This document shows positions 1 through 5,186 of a stretch of 5,186 nucleotides of DNA, in pieces (the first letter of the stretch is position 1; the number at the start of each line of letters is the position of its first letter). The position numbers and the translations under genes were made by a program. Source of the stretch: Alphaproteobacteria bacterium (GTDB lineage: Bacteria > Pseudomonadota > Alphaproteobacteria > Sphingomonadales > Emcibacteraceae); contig JAUILB010000222.1 in NCBI GenBank assembly GCA_030432815.1, positions 1 to 5,186 on the forward strand, read 5' to 3'. The notes under the pieces were generated by a model that was given only the letters and a program-made list of their open reading frames with translations, searched no databases and was not told the DNA's origin.

Positions 1-234
1 GGTAAAGCAACCCGCCGTGTTGGGAAGGTATGTGTATTTTTTGGGATCCAGATAATCGACGAGCATTGGTTCCCCCGGTTTTGAAATATTCACCCGCCGC
101 ACCGCAACGGTGACGATCTCCGCCCCTGATGCTTCCACAGCAAGTTTGGTTTCTTCAAAATCCTTATATTTGCCTGTACCGACAATCAGGCGGGAATTAT
201 AATCTTTTCCCGCGATGACAAGTTTATCGCTCAT
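1..234 (-). CDS. thiG: Thiazole synthase ThiG, N-terminal 78 residues (runs off left edge)
   Basis: ThiG is a cytoplasmic TIM-barrel enzyme that builds the thiazole phosphate ring of thiamine from 1-deoxy-D-xylulose 5-phosphate, a glycine- or tyrosine-derived imine, and sulfur carried on ThiS thiocarboxylate. On the minus strand an ATG at 234-232 opens a frame that stays open to position 1 (exactly 78 codons). It begins MSDKLVIAGKDYNSR and contains the early ThiG signatures LIVGTGKY (residues 17-23 are VGTGKY and neighbours), ASGAEIVTVAVRR (about 35-47) and LPNTAG (70-75). The Schiff-base lysine and phosphate-binding loops lie beyond the edge and cannot be checked. The start is supported by GAAGG (minus strand, about 239-243) a few bases upstream. 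The gene follows thiS by 21 bases, the usual thiS-thiG pairing, so the two are almost certainly co-transcribed. Composition matches the neighbours. Confidence 0.95.
   Translation of the reverse strand, partial: MSDKLVIAGKDYNSRLIVGTGKYKDFEETKLAVEASGAEIVTVAVRRVNISKPGEPMLVDYLDPKKYTYLPNTAGCFT
44..58. repeat. Copy 1 of a repeat shared with 2957-2971
   Basis: The 15 bases GGATCCAGATAATCG recur exactly at 2957-2971. Adding the upstream TTTTTTGGG, the shared stretch covers 22 of 22 bases if a 3-base TGG insertion in the second copy is allowed. This copy lies inside thiG, antisense to its conserved LVDYLDPKKY segment. Confidence 0.6.
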
Positions 235-255
235 GTTACCTTCAATTCCGTTTTG

Positions 256-459
256 TCAGCCACCACCAATAAAATGAACAATTTCAAGCGTATCACCATC
301 ACCGATCATCACACGGTCAAAAGTACTTTTGGGTACAATCGCAAGGTTATGTTCAATGGCAACTTTATCACTTTCAATGTCAAACTGCGCCAGAAGATCC
401 GCCAAATTAAGCTCTTCTGCCAGTCTGTGTGTATCACCATTGATGGTTACATTGATCAT
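256..459 (-). CDS. thiS: Sulfur carrier protein ThiS
   Basis: ThiS is a small ubiquitin-fold protein whose C-terminal glycine is adenylated by ThiF and converted to a thiocarboxylate, which gives sulfur to ThiG for thiazole formation. The 67-residue product has the normal length. It starts MINVTINGD, carries the LADLLAQFDI segment (about 19-28) and the DGDTLEIVHFIGGG tail, ending in the glycines the chemistry requires. Many ThiS proteins end in exactly two glycines; three in a row, as here, should not prevent function, since the last two are the ones used. The shine-Dalgarno site is weak: only GAG at about -11 is visible. It is the first gene of the minus-strand transcript and lies 21 bases ahead of thiG. 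No thiO or thiF separates it from the divergent region, so those functions must be elsewhere. MoaD is the main look-alike, but the thiG partner settles it. Confidence 0.95.
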   Translation of the reverse strand: MINVTINGDTHRLAEELNLADLLAQFDIESDKVAIEHNLAIVPKSTFDRVMIGDGDTLEIVHFIGGG

Positions 460-464
460 GAATA

Positions 465-494
465 TTGACTCATTTCTTTCCGTATTTCCATAAT
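465..494 (+). promoter_or_regulatory. Candidate sigma70-type promoter for aroQ-accB-accC-aat
   Basis: TTGACT (465-470) is followed after 18 bases by CATAAT (489-494), a five-of-six match to each consensus box. Transcription would start near 501 and leave a leader of about 60 bases before aroQ. The region is AT-rich, so chance matches are expected; position and strand fit the only plus-strand cluster here. Confidence 0.4.
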
Positions 495-516
495 GACTGT
501 TTTCAAATCACATTTA

Positions 517-535
517 AGGTATTATATACATACCT
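517..535. promoter_or_regulatory. Inverted repeat, candidate operator between thiS and aroQ
   Basis: AGGTAT (517-522) and ATACCT (530-535) form a perfect 6-bp inverted repeat around a 7-base AT spacer. It sits in the divergent intergenic region, inside the predicted leader of aroQ and over the possible -10 box of thiS. A dimeric repressor site is one reading; I cannot name a regulator. A short AT-rich palindrome can also arise by chance. Confidence 0.3.
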
Positions 536-551
536 AATGATAATAAGTCAG
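521..551 (-). promoter_or_regulatory. Candidate promoter for thiSG
   Basis: On the minus strand, a perfect TATAAT (526-521) lies 19 bases downstream of CTGACT (551-546), a four-of-six match to the -35 box. The spacer is longer than the ideal 17, so the -35 assignment is weak. The start would fall near 514, giving a leader of about 55 bases for thiS. No thiamine-pyrophosphate riboswitch core is seen in this leader. Confidence 0.3.
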
Positions 552-560
552 TAGAGAAAT

Positions 561-998
561 ATGACAAAATCGATATTGGTGATCAATGGCCCAAATCTTA
601 ACCTTTTGGGCACGCGGGAACCGGAAATATATGGTGCAGACACTCTGGATGACATCAGGGATAAAATGACAGAAAAAGCGTCATCGCTTGATCTTTCCAT
701 TGATTTCCGTCAAAGTAACATTGAAGGTGAAATCGTTAACTGGATACAGGAATCCCGAGAAAATCACGATGCCATTATCATTAACGCGGGAGCACTTACC
801 CATACATCAGTAGCGATCATGGACGCCATTCTCGCCGTAGGTACACCAACAATCGAAGTTCATTTATCAAATATTTTCAAGCGCGAAGAATTCAGGCATC
901 ATTCCTATATCTCACCAGCAGCCGTTGGAATGATCACCGGATTTGGCGCCATCGGTTATTTAATGGCTGTTGATGCAGCCAAAAATATGTTTAAATAG
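561..998 (+). CDS. aroQ: Type II 3-dehydroquinate dehydratase
   Basis: AroQ removes water from 3-dehydroquinate to give 3-dehydroshikimate, the third step of the shikimate pathway to aromatic amino acids and folate. It works in the cytoplasm as a dodecamer with no cofactor. The 145-residue product has the usual family length. It shows INGPNLNLLGTREPEIYG (8-25) with the catalytic Tyr24 on the flexible lid, the RQSN..GE block (50-57), the substrate-binding INAGALTHTS segment (74-83) with Asn75 and His81, EVHLSNI (99-105) with catalytic His101, and FRHHSY (111-116) with Arg112. The ATG at 561 has only a weak AGAG ribosome site, but the family motif starts right after it, so the start is secure. 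It is the first gene of the plus-strand cluster, 32 bases ahead of accB; this pairing is conserved in many proteobacteria although the pathways differ. Nothing is missing or unusual. Confidence 0.97.
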   Translation: MTKSILVINGPNLNLLGTREPEIYGADTLDDIRDKMTEKASSLDLSIDFRQSNIEGEIVNWIQESRENHDAIIINAGALTHTSVAIMDAILAVGTPTIEVHLSNIFKREEFRHHSYISPAAVGMITGFGAIGYLMAVDAAKNMFK

Positions 999-1030
999 TA
1001 AAACGGGAATTATTAAAAGGAATAAACGCA

Positions 1031-1495
1031 ATGGCAAAAATGCAGGTGGACACAAAATTAATACGTGAACTCGCTGAAATGCTGAACGAAACTGATCTTT
1101 CCACTATCGAAGTGGAAGATGGTGATCTGAAAATAAAAATATCCCGTGGTGGCGGTACAGTTCATGTGGCGAGTGCGCCTTTACCGGCACCTGCACCCGC
1201 TGCTCTGGCACCAGCCGTAGAAGCACCAGCCGCCGATGCACCAGTTCAGGCAAAAGACCACCCGGGAACCATTTTTTCACCGATGGTCGGAACCATATAT
1301 ACCGCACCGGACCCAACAGCCGATGAATTTATTAAAGTTGGCGATACGGTAAGCGCAGGGCAAACCATTCTTATCGTTGAAGCCATGAAAGTTATGAACC
1401 AGATCCATGCCGCTAAAGGCGGTGTTGTCAAAGCGATATTGGTTGAAAACGCCCAGCCGGTCGAATACGGCGAACCACTGGTTATCATTGAATAA
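1031..1495 (+). CDS. accB: Acetyl-CoA carboxylase biotin carboxyl carrier protein (BCCP)
   Basis: AccB carries biotin on a lysine and shuttles the carboxyl group from AccC to the AccA/AccD carboxyltransferase, making malonyl-CoA for fatty acid synthesis. The 154-residue product has three parts: an N-terminal dimerisation and AccC-binding segment (about 1-40), a mobile Ala/Pro-rich linker (about 47-75), and a C-terminal biotinyl domain (about 78-154). The domain contains the EAMKVMNQI site with Lys120 as the residue biotinylated by BirA. An inserted loop before FIKVG (about 91-99) matches the 'thumb' typical of bacterial BCCP and separates it from other lipoyl/biotinyl proteins. The ATG at 1031 has AAGGA at 1017-1021 with good spacing; Met4 is a less likely start. 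It lies 11 bases ahead of accC, and the fixed accB-accC pair helps keep the two subunits in balance. The long frame on the opposite strand here is a shadow of this gene. Confidence 0.98.
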   Translation: MAKMQVDTKLIRELAEMLNETDLSTIEVEDGDLKIKISRGGGTVHVASAPLPAPAPAALAPAVEAPAADAPVQAKDHPGTIFSPMVGTIYTAPDPTADEFIKVGDTVSAGQTILIVEAMKVMNQIHAAKGGVVKAILVENAQPVEYGEPLVIIE

Positions 1496-1506
1496 CGGAT
1501 CGCAGA

Positions 1507-2856
1507 ATGATTGAAAAAGTTCTCATTGCAAACAGGGGAGAAATCGCCCTTCGTATTCATCGGGCATGTCATGAAATGGGCATTAAAACCGTTGCTGTTC
1601 ATTCAACAGCAGACGAAAACGCCATGCATGTGCGCCTTGCGGATGAAAGTGTCTGTATTGGCCCGCCGCCAAGCGCAAAAAGTTATCTGAACATCCCGGC
1701 AATTATTTCAGCCGCTGAAATTACAGGCGCAGATGCAATCCATCCCGGTTATGGCTTTCTGTCAGAAAGTGCCAAATTTGCCGAAATTATTGATAAGCAT
1801 GGCATTATATTCATTGGCCCGACAGCAGAACATATCAAACTTATGGGTGATAAAATTTCTGCCAAGGAAGCCGTTAAGGAAGCGGGCATTCCTGTGGTGC
1901 CCGGGTCAGACGGCGAAGTAAGCGAAATTAACGATGCTAAAAAAGTAGCAAGCAAAATCGGCTATCCGGTAATAGTCAAGGCTGCATCAGGTGGCGGCGG
2001 ACGGGGAATGAAGATCGTCCACAATGAAAATGAACTGGAACTTGCCGTATCATCCGCCCAGCGCGAAGCCGAAGCTGCCTTTGGCGATGGCACAGTTTAT
2101 CTTGAGAAGTTTCTGACTACACCCCGTCACATTGAAATTCAAATTCTTGCTGATACCCACGGAAATGTGGTGCATTTGGGCGAACGTGATTGTTCGCTAC
2201 AACGTCGCCACCAGAAAGTGCTTGAAGAAAGCCCATCCCCTGCACTTAATCCAAAACAGCGGGACGAAATTGGCGAAGTCTGCCGCAAAGCCATTGAAAA
2301 ATTAGGATACCGTGGTGCTGGTACCATTGAGTTTCTTTATGAGAATGGTGAATTTTATTTCATTGAAATGAATACACGGTTGCAGGTGGAACATCCGGTA
2401 ACCGAAATGATAACCGGCATTGATCTGGTAAAGGAACAAATCCGTGTGGCTGACGGGCTACCGCTTAAATATAAACAGAAAGATATAAAATTCTCCGGCC
2501 ATGCCATTGAATGTCGGATTAATGCGGAAGATCCCTTTACATTTATGCCCTCCCCTGGTCAGGTGAAAGATTATCATACACCGGGCGGGCTTGATGTCCG
2601 GGTTGATAGCGGTCTATATGCCCGCTACCATATTCCACCACATTATGACAGCATGATTGCGAAGCTCATTGTGCATGGAAAAACGCGTAATGAATGCCTG
2701 ATGCGTCTGCGGCGCAGCCTTGAAGAATATGTGATTGACGGCATCAAAACAACAATTCCGCTTCATCAGAAGCTGATCCACGAGGATGATTTCATCAATG
2801 GCGATTATAACATCCACTGGCTTGAAAAATATCTGGACAGCCTTGTCGCTGATTAA
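1507..2856 (+). CDS. accC: Acetyl-CoA carboxylase, biotin carboxylase subunit
   Basis: AccC uses ATP and bicarbonate to carboxylate the biotin on AccB, the first half-reaction of acetyl-CoA carboxylase, in the cytoplasm. The 449 residues equal the length of the E. coli enzyme. Domains in order are the N-terminal biotin carboxylase fold (1 to about 112, starting IEKVLIANRGEIALR), the ATP-grasp domain (about 113-320) and the C-terminal domain (about 330-445). Visible active-site residues are Lys116 and Lys158 (ATP), the glycine-rich loop 161-168, His208, the RDCSLQRRHQK block (227-237) with Cys229 and Lys237, Glu275, Glu287, Asn289, Arg291 and Glu295 in MNTRLQVEHP, and Arg337. These sit at or one residue before their E. 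coli positions. No biotinyl domain is fused at the C-terminus, which excludes the longer propionyl-, methylcrotonyl- or pyruvate carboxylase subunits, and adjacency to accB confirms the role. The ribosome site (GGA near 1497-1499) is modest. Confidence 0.98.
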   Translation: MIEKVLIANRGEIALRIHRACHEMGIKTVAVHSTADENAMHVRLADESVCIGPPPSAKSYLNIPAIISAAEITGADAIHPGYGFLSESAKFAEIIDKHGIIFIGPTAEHIKLMGDKISAKEAVKEAGIPVVPGSDGEVSEINDAKKVASKIGYPVIVKAASGGGGRGMKIVHNENELELAVSSAQREAEAAFGDGTVYLEKFLTTPRHIEIQILADTHGNVVHLGERDCSLQRRHQKVLEESPSPALNPKQRDEIGEVCRKAIEKLGYRGAGTIEFLYENGEFYFIEMNTRLQVEHPVTEMITGIDLVKEQIRVADGLPLKYKQKDIKFSGHAIECRINAEDPFTFMPSPGQVKDYHTPGGLDVRVDSGLYARYHIPPHYDSMIAKLIVHGKTRNECLMRLRRSLEEYVIDGIKTTIPLHQKLIHEDDFINGDYNIHWLEKYLDSLVAD

Positions 2857-2864
2857 CTGACCTG

Positions 2865-3524
2865 ATGGAGATCACAAAGGAACTCCTTCTAAGTGCTTAT
2901 ATGCAAGGGATTTTTCCCATGGCAGAAAGTGCTGATGCGGAAGATGTTTTTTGGGTGGATCCAGATAATCGCGGCATTTTCCCGCTCGATCAATTTCATG
3001 TTCCCAGAAAGCTTGCCAAAAAAATACGAACGGCGCCCTTTGAAGTGCGCATCAATACGGCCTTTCAGGACGTTATGCTGAAATGCGCTGAACCGACCAC
3101 AAACCCGGAACGGCGAAATACATGGATCAATGATCTTATCCTTAACCGTTACAATGAACTTCATGAACTGGGTTATGCCCACTCTGTTGAATGCTGGCAG
3201 GCAGGCAAGCTTGTCGGCGGACTTTACGGTGTATCAATTAATGGTGCATTTTGCGGCGAAAGCATGTTTCATGATGTCACAGATGCCAGTAAGGTTGCAC
3301 TGGTTTATCTTGTCGCACGCTTAAATGCCGGGGGTTACGTGCTGCTGGATACACAATTCGTGACGGATCATTTAAGCCAATTTGGCGCTATTGAAATAAG
3401 CCGTGCAGATTACCGCAAAAAATTAAAATATGCCCTTGAGATTGAAAATTGCGATTTTTATACCTTAAGCGAATATGAAGACACTGAAGCGATCCTGAAA
3501 TGGGCGACAAATAAGCATTTATAA
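2865..3524 (+). CDS. aat: Leucyl/phenylalanyl-tRNA-protein transferase
   Basis: Aat transfers Leu or Phe from its tRNA to the N-terminus of proteins starting with Arg or Lys, creating a primary N-degron that ClpS delivers to the ClpAP protease. The 219-residue product shows the family motifs in order: AYMQGIFPMAES (11-22), WVDPDNRGIFPLDQFHVPR (30-48), TWIN (86-89) with Trp87, Tyr96, AHSVECW (105-111), VGGLYG (117-122), GESMF (131-135) with Glu132, LDTQF (161-165) with Asp162 and Gln164, and HLSQFGA (169-175). Glu132, Asp162, Gln164, Trp87 and Tyr96 line up with E. coli Glu156, Asp186, Gln188, Trp111 and Tyr120 at a constant offset. The ATG at 2865 lies 8 bases after accC and has no clear ribosome site, so translation may depend on coupling with accC. 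The conserved motif begins at residue 11, so no other start is plausible. Last gene of the cluster; no terminator hairpin follows. Confidence 0.96.
   Translation: MEITKELLLSAYMQGIFPMAESADAEDVFWVDPDNRGIFPLDQFHVPRKLAKKIRTAPFEVRINTAFQDVMLKCAEPTTNPERRNTWINDLILNRYNELHELGYAHSVECWQAGKLVGGLYGVSINGAFCGESMFHDVTDASKVALVYLVARLNAGGYVLLDTQFVTDHLSQFGAIEISRADYRKKLKYALEIENCDFYTLSEYEDTEAILKWATNKHL
2957..2971. repeat. Copy 2 of a repeat shared with 44-58
   Basis: This is the second copy of GGATCCAGATAATCG, with TTTTTTGGG starting at 2947. It lies in the sense strand of aat over the conserved WVDPDNRG segment. The two genes are unrelated and read the repeat in opposite directions, so both copies are explained by coding constraint as well. 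Confidence 0.6.
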
Positions 3525-3556
3525 CAAGTTCACTAATATTCATAGAGCTTTAAACA

Positions 3557-3585
3557 TTGATCGCTATTATGAAATCCAATATTGT
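3557..3585 (+). promoter_or_regulatory. Weak candidate promoter for the O-antigen ligase-like gene
   Basis: TTGATC (3557-3562) and TATTGT (3580-3585), 17 bases apart, each match four of six consensus positions. The stretch between aat and the next gene (3525-3634) is AT-rich and otherwise holds nothing I recognise: no hairpin followed by a T-run, no tRNA and no small gene. Confidence is low because such matches are common in AT-rich DNA. Confidence 0.2.
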
Positions 3586-3634
3586 TATTGCCGTATACCG
3601 CTATTAAAACAGCTTGAAAGATGGTTTTTTAAGA

Positions 3635-4654
3635 ATGCCAGAAGAGATCAGGGCACTTATATTTATATTAATAATTGTTGCGATACCGCTCGCACTGTTT
3701 CCCAAATTTGCGAGTTACTACAATTTAAAAAAAGAAGCCCAAATTTTTACTATTGCTTGGGCAGGTGTAACTTTACTGGCCTTTCTAACATATAATTTTT
3801 GGGTTTTTACAGTATTATCAGGTATTTTTTTACTTGTTATCAGCAAAGAAAATAATGTTCTTAAAATTGCATTATTCTTTTTGCTTTTATTATCTATCCC
3901 TACTGGTAGTATAAATATTCCCGGGTTTGGGCTGGTCAACTTTATACTCACAGTTAATTTTCCAATGTTTTTATCAGCAGTACTTCTGCTACCCCTTGCC
4001 ATTGGCAAACGCAATTCAAATCGTGCTGTCAAATCAAGCGAATTATTCCTTTATGTTTTTTTTCTACTAAACCTTGTCGTCTTATATCAGGAGACCTCAT
4101 ACGTCTATCAGGGGGAACTAGTTGTCAGAGAAAGTTCCATTACTTCCGTTTTGCGTTTTGGCGTATCACTGTTTTTAGGTTTAATTGTGCCTTATTGGGC
4201 CATTAGTAAAACTATAAAAACTACACAGGATATAAAAGTTATATTCATGGCAATTGTATTTGGTGCATTATTGCAAGCATCTATCGCCATTGCTGAAACA
4301 ATGAAAGGTTGGCATCTATATAATAGTCTGGAAGCAACATTAGGTATTGGCAGTAGTTCAGGCTATATTTCGCGTGAGAATATGTTACGTGCATCGGCTT
4401 CATTAAGTCATCCGATAACCTTAGGGTTGGTTTTGGCGATAGGGTTTGGTATTTCACTCTACTTCATGAATATAAAAAGTAAAAAGCCATTACAAATGTA
4501 TTGGTTAATGGCCGCCGTTTTCATTGCAGGACTAGCCACAACACTGTCACGTGGCCCATGGGTAGGCGCAGCCATAATTGTACTTGCTTATTTATTTACT
4601 GGAGATCATTTTATAATTGGTCTGAGCAGCTTGGTCGCCATCCAACCCAGGTAG
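3635..4654 (+). CDS. O-antigen ligase/polymerase-like membrane protein, 3' end lost at a junction
   Basis: Proteins of this kind (Wzy/WaaL, Wzy_C domain) sit in the inner membrane and either polymerise O-antigen or polysaccharide repeat units or ligate the chains to an acceptor; which of these applies here cannot be told. From the ATG at 3635 the product reads MPEEIRALIFIL and shows about ten or eleven hydrophobic segments (roughly 7-25, 36-52, 55-70, 77-90, 98-123, 135-152, 174-192, 202-222, 262-281, 288-304, 308-322). Family-like motifs are RASASLSHPITLG (252-264) and LSRGPWVGAA (304-313). A TTG at 3614 would add 7 residues but has no ribosome site. Recognisable sequence ends at YLFTG (about 4603); the last 16 residues to the TAG at 4652 are read from antisense hydrolase sequence, so the real C-terminus is missing. 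The gene is visibly AT-richer than its neighbours (15 G/C of 60 at 3841-3900), as polysaccharide genes often are. Confidence 0.8.
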   Translation: MPEEIRALIFILIIVAIPLALFPKFASYYNLKKEAQIFTIAWAGVTLLAFLTYNFWVFTVLSGIFLLVISKENNVLKIALFFLLLLSIPTGSINIPGFGLVNFILTVNFPMFLSAVLLLPLAIGKRNSNRAVKSSELFLYVFFLLNLVVLYQETSYVYQGELVVRESSITSVLRFGVSLFLGLIVPYWAISKTIKTTQDIKVIFMAIVFGALLQASIAIAETMKGWHLYNSLEATLGIGSSSGYISRENMLRASASLSHPITLGLVLAIGFGISLYFMNIKSKKPLQMYWLMAAVFIAGLATTLSRGPWVGAAIIVLAYLFTGDHFIIGLSSLVAIQPR

Positions 4655-5186
4655 TTTGGCAGAAGCTGTGGCATCGCCAACAACAGCTACCTCGAAACCG
4701 TTTTCCACCAACTCCCTCATGTGCGATTCTGCACAAAGGTTACCGGACATTCCGGCCAAGATCACCTTGTCCACCCCTTGTTTTCTTAGCTGTAGGGCCA
4801 AATCGTTGGATTCGGAACCGAACACTTTATGGGGACCGGTAACCACTACCCTATCCTTGTTAATGTATTTTTTGTACCGTGGCAACCAGTCGGCGCCAGA
4901 GCCTTCAAATCCTTTTACGTTCAATTGATCTCCACGATCGAACATGGTAATGTTGTGCATCAACTTTTCCAGGGTTCCTTCGAATTTCCATTGGTGATCG
5001 TGCTCGTAGTAGTAATGGGGAGAAATAAACACAGGAATGTTATACTTTTCTCCCAATTTGAACATGGTCTCCAAGTTCTCGATAGTGTTGTTTTCCTGTA
5101 CGCTTTGCCCTACGGCCCCCCAAGCCACTCCGTCCGGGCTAAGGAAATCGTTTTGTGGATCGGTGATCACAATGGCGGTAGAGCCA
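4592..5186 (-). CDS. Isochorismatase-family cysteine hydrolase, partial at both ends
   Basis: Members of this family use a Cys-Asp-Lys triad to hydrolyse amides or, in true isochorismatases, an enol ether; the substrate here is unknown. The minus-strand frame is open to the right edge, where it reads GSTAIVITDPQNDF, so the true start lies outside; a GTG at 5170 is inside the first beta strand and is not the start. The triad is visible: Asp in TDPQNDF (codon 5161-5159), Lys in GPHKVFG (4828-4826) and Cys in SGNLCAESH (4735-4733). Other features are FISPHYYYEHDHQWKFEG, close to a subgroup annotated simply as cysteine hydrolase, and VVGDATASAK. The frame ends MISSK-stop at 4592; relatives continue about 15-20 residues, typically with a WTT-like segment, so the C-terminus was lost at the junction. 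Composition is more balanced (32 G/C of 60 at 4741-4800). It may come from another organism, possibly Bacteroidota, but this is weak. Confidence 0.85.
   Translation of the reverse strand, partial: GSTAIVITDPQNDFLSPDGVAWGAVGQSVQENNTIENLETMFKLGEKYNIPVFISPHYYYEHDHQWKFEGTLEKLMHNITMFDRGDQLNVKGFEGSGADWLPRYKKYINKDRVVVTGPHKVFGSESNDLALQLRKQGVDKVILAGMSGNLCAESHMRELVENGFEVAVVGDATASAKLPGLDGDQAAQTNYKMISSK
4595..4610. other. Junction of two unrelated sequences (probable chimera)
   Basis: Left of this point the plus strand encodes the membrane protein up to YLFTG (codon ending 4603). Right of it the minus strand encodes the hydrolase down to TNYKMI (Ile codon 4604-4606). Both proteins lose family similarity here and both frames run on only briefly, to stops at 4652-4654 (plus) and 4594-4592 (minus). 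No inverted repeat, transposase, target duplication or tRNA marks the point. Base composition also shifts, from AT-rich to balanced. The exact breakpoint cannot be fixed by eye; a few bases of microhomology are possible. Confidence 0.75.

Noticed and set aside
253..468. 71-residue plus-strand frame opposite thiS
   Set aside because: It fully overlaps thiS on the other strand and has no family features.
535..550. Fur-box-like TAATGATAAT upstream of aroQ
   Set aside because: Only half of a Fur box is present, in AT-rich DNA, and none of the adjacent genes is an iron gene.
1246..1602. 118-residue open frame on the minus strand across accB/accC
   Set aside because: It lies antisense to two certain genes, has no ribosome site and no recognisable motif; it is a shadow frame.
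2889..3182. 97-residue minus-strand frame inside aat
   Set aside because: It is antisense to conserved aat motifs and shows no independent coding signs.
3590..3604. Near-palindrome GCCGTATACCGC after aat, considered as a terminator
   Set aside because: The stem is short with an internal C-C mismatch and there is no T-run after it.
3614..3634. TTG start for the O-antigen ligase-like gene
   Set aside because: No ribosome site precedes it; the ATG at 3635 gives a normal N-terminus leading straight into the first membrane segment.
4501..4928. Two plus-strand frames (4501-4842 and 4656-4928) over the right-hand piece
   Set aside because: Both are antisense to the hydrolase, and the first also crosses the junction; neither resembles a known protein.

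Overview
The window reads as two pieces of DNA joined near position 4600. The left piece (about 1-4603) looks like the chromosome of an alphaproteobacterium of moderate G+C. The evidence is the gene order aroQ-accB-accC-aat, a common alphaproteobacterial arrangement, with a thiamine operon pointing away from it. The lineage is inferred from gene order and protein character, not from a search.

Layout, left to right. Positions 1-234 (minus) hold the first 78 codons of thiG, which runs off the left edge. Positions 256-459 (minus) hold thiS. These two make the thiazole part of thiamine. Positions 460-560 are a divergent intergenic region with possible promoters in both directions and a 6-bp inverted repeat. 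From 561 to 3524 (plus) lies a tight, probably co-transcribed cluster. It encodes type II 3-dehydroquinate dehydratase (aroQ, shikimate pathway), the biotin carrier (accB) and biotin carboxylase (accC) of acetyl-CoA carboxylase, and leucyl/phenylalanyl-tRNA-protein transferase (aat, N-degron tagging). Gaps between these genes are 32, 11 and 8 bases, and all four have their expected catalytic residues. After about 110 non-coding bases, a clearly AT-richer gene (from 3635) encodes a polytopic membrane protein of the O-antigen ligase/polymerase (Wzy/WaaL-like) kind.

That membrane protein stops being recognisable at about 4603. From there to the right edge the minus strand encodes an isochorismatase-like cysteine hydrolase. 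It lacks its C-terminal end at the joint and its extreme N-terminus at the window edge. Two unrelated convergent genes are both cut at the same point, with no mobile element, repeat or attachment site visible. The simplest reading is a chimeric clone or assembly; a real deletion or insertion is possible but less likely. The right piece has different base composition and may come from another organism, possibly a Bacteroidota member (weak inference).

I found no convincing new biological system. The points worth a second look are the joint, an imperfect 22-base repeat shared by thiG and aat, and the palindrome in the thiS/aroQ divergent region.
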